Part shown: positions 13,123 through 18,468 of the stretch, one piece after another
How the letters are laid out: each line of letters begins with the position of its first letter
How positions within the stretch are numbered: position 1 is the first letter of the stretch
Assembly (NCBI GenBank): GCA_964509505.1
Contig: CAZDYP010000103.1
Location: 1-18,468, forward strand
Origin: CAZDYP01 sp964509505
Lineage (GTDB): Bacteria; Chloroflexota; Anaerolineae; JACRMK01
Length of the DNA: 18,468 nucleotides
Direction of reading: 5' to 3'
Translations under genes and position numbers: made by a program
Notes under the pieces: generated by a model
What the model saw: only the letters and a program-made list of their open reading frames with translations
Database searches by the model: none
What the model was told of the DNA's origin: nothing

Positions 13123-13139
13123 GCCTGATTAGGTTAGAA

Positions 13140-13273
13140 AGTGTTTTGAAAATATCAGACCGAGACCCTAACGGTTTGGCTGGCCAGCCACAAAGCATTT
13201 CCGGCAGGCTTGCGGCGCCACTGGTGAACCCGCTGCGCCAGAAAAACCTTTAGGGTCTGAATTTCAAAACACT
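13140..13273. repeat. 134-nt inverted-repeat element in the protease leader
   Basis: The outer arms are AGTGTTTTGAAA (13140-13151) with TTTCAAAACACT (13262-13273). The second arms are AGACCCTAACGGTTT near 13164-13178 and its near-complement AAAACCTTTAGGGTCT near 13244-13259. The interior has a perfect GGCTGGCCAGCC palindrome (13178-13189) and GGCGCC/GCGCC pairings. It looks like a MITE-like or intergenic hairpin element without coding capacity, placed between the riboswitch terminator and the Shine-Dalgarno site (TTAGGAG) of the protease. Confidence 0.65.
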
Positions 13274-13288
13274 CCCTTAGGAGAAATC

Positions 13289-14812
13289 ATGCATCCCCTT
13301 CATCCCACACAGTGGTTACAAAAGCTGAAAAGCGCAGCGCTAACCCTGATGGTATTTTTGCCGCTGCTCGTCACGACGCCGGTCGCAGCGTGGCCGTTGC
13401 GCGCGCAACCCAGCTTATTGGAGCTGGCGGCGCAACAGCCGGACGCACGGGTGAGCATTATTACGCAAAAGACGTCGCTGGATAGGCGTGCTGAGGAGTT
13501 GGTCGCGCAATTAGGCGGCACTGTGACCAAAGACTTGCGTATCATCAACGCATTCGCCGCAGAGCTGCCCGCCAAGGCAGTAACGGAATTGGCGAAAGCC
13601 AACAGCGTGCGTTGGGTGTCGTTGGATAGCGTCGTGGTCAAGACAGAATGCGCCTCATGTGTCAACACCACCCAACTGACGAACGCTTACATCAAAGCGA
13701 TTAGAGCGGATAGTGTTTGGAACGAAGCGCCCTATTTGCAAGGGCAAGGCATTGGCGTCGCGATTGTAGATAGCGGCATCAATCCCCAACAAAACCTCTA
13801 TACCATCATGAAGCAAAATCGTCTGGTGGCTTCGGTGCAATACAATGGTGGGTACAATCAAACCATCTATGATGGGTTTGGACATGGCAGCCACGTCGCG
13901 GGTATCGTCGGCGGCAACGGCGCACGCTCCGGTGGCCAATACATCGGCGTCGCGCCGTTGGTGAACCTCATTAACGTCAAGGTCAGCAATGACATAGGGA
14001 TTTCTAAATCGTCGGATATGGTCGCAGGCTTGCAATGGGTCTTCGACAACCGCAGCCGCTACAATATCCGCGTCGTCAACCTCTCATTGAACAGCAGCGT
14101 GCCGCAATCCTACAACGTGGACCCGATTGATGCGGCGGTCGAAATTTTGTGGTTCAATAAGGTTGTAGTCGTGGTATCAGCTGGCAATCTAGGCAAGAAC
14201 GCGCTGTATCCCCCTGCCAACGATCCCTTCGTCATCACCGTGGGCGCGACGGATGATCGCGGCACGATGAGCACGACGGACGATGTGATAGCGCCGTATT
14301 CTGGCTATGGCAAAACTACCGATGGCATCAACAAACCCGATTTGGTTGCGCCCGGCACGAATATCGTCAGCTTGATGGCTAACACAAACAGCGTGCTTGC
14401 GACAGCCCATCCAGCGAATGTGGTGCCAAATGGATATTTTCGCATGTCGGGCACTTCGATGTCCGCTCCGATGGTCACGGGTGCCGCCGCGTTGGTGCTG
14501 CAATCGAATCCGAACCTGACCCCAGATCAAGTGAAATATCGCTTGATGGCGACGGCGCGCCCCTTTGACACAACAAAGCGCGCAGGCGCTGGGCATCTCG
14601 ACATTTATGCGGCGATTCACAGCAACACCACCGCCAGCGCGAATACGGGTTTGCAAGCGAGCCGCTTACTGCGGAAGGGCAGCAACCTCATCACCTGGAA
14701 CTCGGTGGCGTGGAACTCGGTCGCCTGGAACTCGGTGGCGTGGAACTCGGTCGCCTGGAACTCGGTGGCGTGGAACTCGGTCGCCTGGAACTCGGTGTAC
14801 TGGGGACAGTAA
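13289..14812 (+). CDS. Secreted S8 (subtilisin-like) serine protease with WNSVA repeat tail
   Basis: A 507-aa secreted peptidase. The signal peptide covers residues 1 to about 34 (basic QKLKS, hydrophobic core 17-31, VAA before W35). An inhibitor-I9-like propeptide spans about 50-110. The S8 domain spans about 135-450 with the triad D161 (AIVDSGI), H199 (GHGSHVAGI) and S390 (SGTSMSAPMVTG); N300 in VSAGN forms the oxyanion hole. The end of the protein, from W470, is six WNSVA units plus WNSVYWGQ, an aromatic pentapeptide tail of unknown role. AGGAG lies 7 nt before the ATG. The gene is a single unit between a riboswitch/terminator and its own terminator, so c-di-GMP should set its level. No LPxTG anchor is present. 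The natural substrate is unknown; extracellular or surface proteins are likely. Confidence 0.93.
   Translation: MHPLHPTQWLQKLKSAALTLMVFLPLLVTTPVAAWPLRAQPSLLELAAQQPDARVSIITQKTSLDRRAEELVAQLGGTVTKDLRIINAFAAELPAKAVTELAKANSVRWVSLDSVVVKTECASCVNTTQLTNAYIKAIRADSVWNEAPYLQGQGIGVAIVDSGINPQQNLYTIMKQNRLVASVQYNGGYNQTIYDGFGHGSHVAGIVGGNGARSGGQYIGVAPLVNLINVKVSNDIGISKSSDMVAGLQWVFDNRSRYNIRVVNLSLNSSVPQSYNVDPIDAAVEILWFNKVVVVVSAGNLGKNALYPPANDPFVITVGATDDRGTMSTTDDVIAPYSGYGKTTDGINKPDLVAPGTNIVSLMANTNSVLATAHPANVVPNGYFRMSGTSMSAPMVTGAAALVLQSNPNLTPDQVKYRLMATARPFDTTKRAGAGHLDIYAAIHSNTTASANTGLQASRLLRKGSNLITWNSVAWNSVAWNSVAWNSVAWNSVAWNSVAWNSVYWGQ
14696..14809 (+). repeat. 30-bp tandem repeat encoding the WNSVA tail
   Basis: Three exact 30-bp copies start at 14696, 14726 and 14756, and a partial copy starts at 14786. 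Each unit joins two 15-bp halves, TGGAACTCGGTGGCG and TGGAACTCGGTCGCC, that encode the same pentapeptide with different codons. This implies recent duplication at the 30-bp level and possible copy-number variation. Confidence 0.95.
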
Positions 14813-14839
14813 AGAGCAACGAGCGCTAGGATTCTCACA

Positions 14840-14889
14840 GGGACGAGGCGTATGTGGGTGATCAGCCTACAGCTCGTCCCCGTTTTTTT
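14840..14889 (+). terminator. Intrinsic terminator of the S8 protease gene
   Basis: The stem GGGACGAG (14840-14847) with CTCGTCCC (14873-14880), an inner TGTGGG/CCTACA stem, and then CG followed by T7. It separates the protease transcript from the GGDEF/HD-GYP gene. Confidence 0.88.
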
Positions 14890-14908
14890 GACGAAACACC
14901 GAATGGGC

Positions 14909-14938
14909 TTGACAGCGTTCGTTCGATTGCGGTAAAGT
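14909..14938 (+). promoter_or_regulatory. Putative promoter of the GGDEF/HD-GYP gene
   Basis: TTGACA (14909-14914), an 18-nt spacer and TAAAGT (14933-14938). A leader of about 57 nt follows, containing GGGAGGAAAGG before a TTG start. I recognise no riboswitch in this leader. Confidence 0.6.
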
Positions 14939-15002
14939 AGCGGCGTAAGCTATCCCATTTTTCAGCTCGGCTCTTTGAATCTGGGAGGAAAGGCAGCCTA
15001 TT

Positions 15003-17786
15003 TTGAAAACCTTGTCAGCGTGGACACAAGTTTATATTTATACCTCGATGGGCATTGGCGCTGGGCTAATTGGGTGGCAGCTCACGCAATTACAAATAAG
15101 CCAACCAGCCCAGCTGCTGGCATTGATTGTCCTCACAGCCGCCGCGCAAATTTTCAAAGTCGAGGGCGCGACTAACCGCTCCTCGTATAACATCGGTTTC
15201 GTGCTTTTCGGATTCACGCTGATAGAGCTTGGCTTGCCATCTGCTTTGTTCGTCATGGTTTGCGCCTCCCTCGCTGAATGGCTCTGGCACAAGTACGAAT
15301 GGTATATCCAATCCTTCAACATTGCGACATACGCCATTGCTATCAGCGCGGCGAGTTTTGTTTATCAGCTCATCAGCGCGGTGTTGGGCGCAGCGCATTT
15401 CACCGATGCGTTGGGTATTCTAATCGCTGTGGCAACCTTCACACTGCTCAATCATTTGATGGTTGGCTTAGTGATTTGGTTGGCGCGCGGCGAGAACTTT
15501 GTGCAGTCGGGTATCTTCGGACGGTTGACGCTGGGTATAGACACCACGCTCATCGGCATGGGCGCAGGCGCGGCGCTGTTATGGCGCGTCAATCCGTTCT
15601 TTGCCGTCTTCGTAGTGTTACCTGTATCGTTGTTGTACATAACTTTGAGGGTGCCTGCGTTGCAACGCCAAGCTGCTACCGATGCGAAGACGGGTTTATT
15701 CAACGCACGCCATTTCTCCGAAGCGCTCGAAAAAGAATTAGCTCGCGCCAATCGCTATGACCGGCCTCTGACTATCGTCATCGCGGATTTAGACTTGCTA
15801 CGCAACATCAACAACACCTATGGTCATCTCGCCGGCGACGCGGTGCTGATTGGCATCGCGCGCATCTTGCAGAAATCCGTGCGCGATTATGACGTGGTCG
15901 CGCGCTTTGGCGGCGAAGAGTTTTCCATCCTCATGCCCGAAACGACGCCGCAAAAAGCCTTGGCGCGTGTAGAATCTATCCGTGAAACCATCGCCAACAC
16001 AGAGTTCCAGATTCCCACGCAGGCGCAAGCATTGAAGGTGACGATGAGTTTTGGCATCGCGGGCCGCCAGCGTCCTAATCAAACGGCAAATGAAATCGTG
16101 CATAACGCCGACCTCGCCGTATATCAAGCGAAGTTGAATGGGCGCAATCGGACATGTTTAGCGGAGAGCGAACAAACAACGGAGCCAGCCGAGGCGACGC
16201 CAAGCAGCAGCACGAGCTGGCCCACTCTCGAAACGCGCAATAGTGCGGGACAAACCCCCTTTGTGCCGCGGCCCTTTTCTAAAGCCTCAACCGCAGCGTC
16301 CCCCTCGGCGCCCATGCCGCCGTCGCCGTCATCATCGCCACACCTGCCCTCCATTCGTCCACGCCCGTCTTGGCGCATCCAAGCTTACATCGCCGCCATG
16401 ACGCTGTTAGCTTGGGGGCTGAGCGTGTGGCTGATTCGCTTAGAACCGAGTGTAGATATCGCCGGACTCATCTTGTTCGCGCTCATCGTCATCGTGATGG
16501 AATGGCTGGCGATTGACATCTATTTCAAAGACACCTCAGTTTCGACTTCGGCGGTTCCCTTTTTAGCGGGCGTGCTGCTATTCGGCGCAGTTGGCGTGTT
16601 AGTGTTGAGTGTGGCGTTTGCGGGCACGGCTTGGGCGCGACACCGCAGCCGTTTCAGTCGCTTCATTTTCAACCTCAGCAATCACATTTTAGCGGGCTTG
16701 CTCTGCGTGACGATCAGCGAACTATCGGTCGAGCGGATGCAGCTCATCCAACCCCAGCTGTTGCACGTGGGCATTAGCATCGCCGCCGCGCTCGTGCTGT
16801 ATGTCTGCACGACGAGTTTGCTGGCGTTAGCTGTAAGTATAGACAAAGGTGAAGCGTTCCTCTACGTTTGGAAGGAACGCTTCCACTGGCTCGCGCCATA
16901 CTATCTGGCATTGGGTGTCGTGGCGTACGCGCTCATGTTCAGCTATCGCACCGCAGAGTTACTCGGCGTGTTTATAATCCTTGCGCCATTGGGTCTGTTG
17001 CGCTTCAGCCAAGCGCAATACATCGCCCGCACCAAAGAAATGGTGCAGCAAGCGCGCGCTACCAACGAGGAGTTGCTCAAACGCGCCAACGAAATTTCTC
17101 AATTGAACGAAGAACTGATCTTGGCGTTGGCGCAGGTCATTGATTTGCGCGACCCCTATGTGCTAGGGCATTCACAACACGTCTCACGCTATGCGGTGCT
17201 GATCGCCAACGAATTGGGACTCTCCATCGAACGCACCGAGCTCGTTCGCAAGGCGGGCTTATTGCACGACATTGGCAAAATGGGCATTTCGGAAAGCTTG
17301 CTGTTCAAGCCCACACAGCTCACGCCCGAAGAGTATGCCATCATGCAACAACATGCCACGTTGGGCGCCGACATCATTGCCACGTGTCATTCGTTGCAAG
17401 CGCTCGTGCCCATTATTCGCCACCATCACGAGCATTACGACGGCTCAGGCTACCCACAGCGCTTGCAAGGCAACCACATTCCCCTTGAAGCGCGCATCAT
17501 CAGCCTTGCCGACACGATTGAAGCCATGGCTTCTGATCGCCCCTATCGCCGCGCACAAAGCTGCGCGACTATCCTCGCAGAAATTCGCCGTTGCTCAGGC
17601 ACACAATTCGATCCCCAAATCGTCACTGCGTTCGCGCGAGTGGTGCAACGCCAGGGTGAGCAAGTGATAGCCAATTCGGCTCGCACTGTCGTAGTGCGCG
17701 ATGGCTCATCGCCGTCTATTTTCATCCCCAAAATGTCCGCGCCTAATTCGACCCCCATCCGACAACCCGCTTTATCGGCGCTGTGA
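15003..17786 (+). CDS. Two-module membrane c-di-GMP protein: GGDEF cyclase plus HD-GYP phosphodiesterase
   Basis: A 927-aa protein with a TTG start at 15003 behind GGGAGGAAAGG. Module 1 has about six hydrophobic helices (8-210), then a GGDEF domain from DAKTGLFN (about 227). The active motif GGEEF is at about 303-307, and RDYD five residues before it is the RxxD inhibitory I-site, so it looks like an active, product-inhibited diguanylate cyclase. A Pro/Ser-rich linker (about 390-455) leads to module 2: a second set of about six helices (458-675), a short coiled coil, and an HD-GYP domain with LLHDIGKMGI (about 755) and HHEHYDGSGYP (about 807). HD-GYP domains hydrolyse c-di-GMP. The protein should sit in the inner membrane with both catalytic domains in the cytoplasm. 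It lies directly downstream of a c-di-GMP riboswitch-controlled protease. The double membrane module suggests fusion of two genes. Confidence 0.93.
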   Translation: MKTLSAWTQVYIYTSMGIGAGLIGWQLTQLQISQPAQLLALIVLTAAAQIFKVEGATNRSSYNIGFVLFGFTLIELGLPSALFVMVCASLAEWLWHKYEWYIQSFNIATYAIAISAASFVYQLISAVLGAAHFTDALGILIAVATFTLLNHLMVGLVIWLARGENFVQSGIFGRLTLGIDTTLIGMGAGAALLWRVNPFFAVFVVLPVSLLYITLRVPALQRQAATDAKTGLFNARHFSEALEKELARANRYDRPLTIVIADLDLLRNINNTYGHLAGDAVLIGIARILQKSVRDYDVVARFGGEEFSILMPETTPQKALARVESIRETIANTEFQIPTQAQALKVTMSFGIAGRQRPNQTANEIVHNADLAVYQAKLNGRNRTCLAESEQTTEPAEATPSSSTSWPTLETRNSAGQTPFVPRPFSKASTAASPSAPMPPSPSSSPHLPSIRPRPSWRIQAYIAAMTLLAWGLSVWLIRLEPSVDIAGLILFALIVIVMEWLAIDIYFKDTSVSTSAVPFLAGVLLFGAVGVLVLSVAFAGTAWARHRSRFSRFIFNLSNHILAGLLCVTISELSVERMQLIQPQLLHVGISIAAALVLYVCTTSLLALAVSIDKGEAFLYVWKERFHWLAPYYLALGVVAYALMFSYRTAELLGVFIILAPLGLLRFSQAQYIARTKEMVQQARATNEELLKRANEISQLNEELILALAQVIDLRDPYVLGHSQHVSRYAVLIANELGLSIERTELVRKAGLLHDIGKMGISESLLFKPTQLTPEEYAIMQQHATLGADIIATCHSLQALVPIIRHHHEHYDGSGYPQRLQGNHIPLEARIISLADTIEAMASDRPYRRAQSCATILAEIRRCSGTQFDPQIVTAFARVVQRQGEQVIANSARTVVVRDGSSPSIFIPKMSAPNSTPIRQPALSAL

Positions 17787-17854
17787 AAGCAACCGTCGTC
17801 AGTCAAAAGCCTTGCGCGCTTCGTCAGCCCAATAGCGCATTCCGCTTTGTTCAC

Positions 17855-17860
17855 ATATAA
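17855..17860 (+). promoter_or_regulatory. -10 box upstream of the third ATP-grasp gene
   Basis: A perfect TATAAT 19 nt before the ATG at 17880 predicts a leader of about 13 nt. No convincing -35 box and no Shine-Dalgarno site are visible. Confidence 0.45.
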
Positions 17861-17879
17861 TCACCTCCGGTCAAACCTC

Positions 17880-18468
17880 ATGAATAAGCGCATTATCCTA
17901 CTGATGTCATCCCTGACCTATCGCGCCCAGCCATTCTTGCAAGCGGCCCAACGGCTCGGCTTGGACGTGGTCTGCGGTCTCGATATGCCGCCGCCCTTGG
18001 CAGAGTATTGGCAACCGACGCTGCCCGTTGACTTGAAGACGCCACACAAAGCCGCGCAAGACATCTTCAACTTCGCTGCGCACGCTCACGTTGACGCCAT
18101 TATTCCACTCGATGACAGCGCGACGTTGACGGCCGCGCTTGCCAGCGAACTGCTCGACCTATCGCACAACTCACCGGAGGCCGCGTATGCCGCGCGTAAC
18201 AAACCGCGCATGAGAGAATTGCTGGCTAAGGCCGATGTGCCGTCGCCCAAGTTTCAGGTATTCAGGGTGGACGACGACCCGCACGCACTCGCGCAACAGG
18301 TGGCGTATCCGTGCGTCGTGAAACCCACGATGCTCTCGGGCAGTCAGGGCGTCATTCGCGCGAACAATCCCGACGAGTTTGTGCGCGCCTTCCAACGCAC
18401 GAGCCGCATCGTGCGTCACAGCGGCGGCGCAGACGATGCGAACAATGACCGTGAACATGTCCTGGTCG
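17880..18468 (+). CDS. ATP-grasp domain protein (N-terminal part; runs off the window)
   Basis: The first 196 codons of an ATP-grasp enzyme. The N-terminus MNKRIILLMSSLTYRAQPFL and VDAIIPLDDSATLTAALAS form the preATP-grasp Rossmann-like domain. RNKPRMRELLAKADVPSPKF and YPCVVKPTMLSGSQGV are the ATP-binding lysine strand and glycine-rich loop of the ATP-grasp fold. This arrangement resembles the PurK/carbamoyl-phosphate-synthetase/L-amino-acid-ligase branch, not the Ddl branch of the pair at 378-2462. The metal-binding C-terminal part lies beyond the window, so the substrate cannot be judged. The ATG at 17880 follows a TATAAT box. It starts 93 nt after the GGDEF/HD-GYP gene on the same strand but appears to have its own promoter. 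Confidence 0.85.
   Translation, partial: MNKRIILLMSSLTYRAQPFLQAAQRLGLDVVCGLDMPPPLAEYWQPTLPVDLKTPHKAAQDIFNFAAHAHVDAIIPLDDSATLTAALASELLDLSHNSPEAAYAARNKPRMRELLAKADVPSPKFQVFRVDDDPHALAQQVAYPCVVKPTMLSGSQGVIRANNPDEFVRAFQRTSRIVRHSGGADDANNDREHVLV

Larger units (their letters stand above)
12920..13140. repeat. Perfect 12-bp inverted repeats flanking the riboswitch cassette
   Basis: TTTCTAACCTAA at 12920-12931 and its exact reverse complement TTAGGTTAGAAA at 13129-13140 bracket the promoter, riboswitch and terminator. They might be cassette ends or a chance product of TAACC-rich repeats; no transposase is present. Confidence 0.4.

Noticed and set aside
12998..13198. Small minus-strand open frame over the riboswitch
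   Set aside because: The region is explained by the structured riboswitch, terminator and inverted-repeat element; no coding signal.
14696..14809. CRISPR-like direct repeats
   Set aside because: The repeats are contiguous without unique spacers and are in frame with the protease; no cas gene is present.
14617..14838. Minus-strand frame with ATEFHATEFQ repeats
   Set aside because: It is the reverse complement of the WNSVA-coding repeat and overlaps the terminator side; the plus frame has the full S8 protease.
14940..15002. Second riboswitch in front of the GGDEF/HD-GYP gene
   Set aside because: The leader is about 57 nt and shows none of the GEMM-I conserved blocks; only a ribosome-binding site is clear.

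Overview
The window looks like a chromosomal segment of a free-living, monoderm-like bacterium, most plausibly a member of the Chloroflexota (Anaerolineae-type). I infer this from gene content and style: a YabE-like 3D-domain protein next to ksgA, a class-E/F-like sortase, Ddl-like ATP-grasp pairs beside a GNAT, a membrane GGDEF/HD-GYP protein, weak or absent Shine-Dalgarno sites with -10 boxes only a few bases from the start codon, and abundant heptamer-repeat spacers. No rRNA, tRNA, IS element or CRISPR array is visible, and the placement cannot be proved without a database search.

Left part (1-5817). A minus-strand run reads metallo-beta-lactamase-fold hydrolase, two paralogous Ddl-like ATP-grasp ligases, then a GNAT acetyltransferase cut by the window edge. 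It is probably one operon starting from a leaderless promoter at about 3210. Divergent from it is an alpha/beta hydrolase. A second MBL-fold protein (minus) and a membrane-anchored sortase (plus) follow.

Middle part (5902-10921). A long minus-strand run encodes a calcineurin-like phosphoesterase, pyruvate kinase, a decayed molybdopterin-oxidoreductase remnant, a YabE-like DUF348/G5/3D cell-wall protein, and the 16S rRNA dimethyltransferase KsgA. ksgA carries an in-frame heptamer-repeat insertion of about 119 bp. Nearly every spacer here holds a different degenerate 7-mer or 8-mer tandem repeat, often arranged as inverted arms. Several gene ends (stop codon plus last residues) lie inside these repeats.

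Arsenic block (11123-12890). It holds an ArsR-type repressor with a consensus promoter and a palindrome overlapping its -10 box, then an intrinsic terminator, a small conserved CC-motif protein, and an ArsM arsenite methyltransferase with its own strong terminator.

Cyclic-di-GMP block (12920-17786), the most interesting part. A promoter is followed by a class I c-di-GMP (GEMM-I) riboswitch with a readable terminator/antiterminator switch. Next come a 134-nt inverted-repeat element and a secreted S8 (subtilisin) protease ending in seven WNSV pentapeptide repeats, closed by a terminator. Immediately downstream, from its own promoter, is a 927-aa two-module membrane protein with an active-looking GGDEF domain (with I-site) and an HD-GYP domain, i.e. 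predicted enzymes for making and degrading the riboswitch ligand. The inferred logic is that high c-di-GMP terminates the protease transcript and low c-di-GMP releases the protease. This parallels the riboswitch-controlled adhesin-shedding protease of Clostridioides difficile. The window ends in the N-terminal part of a third, unrelated ATP-grasp protein.
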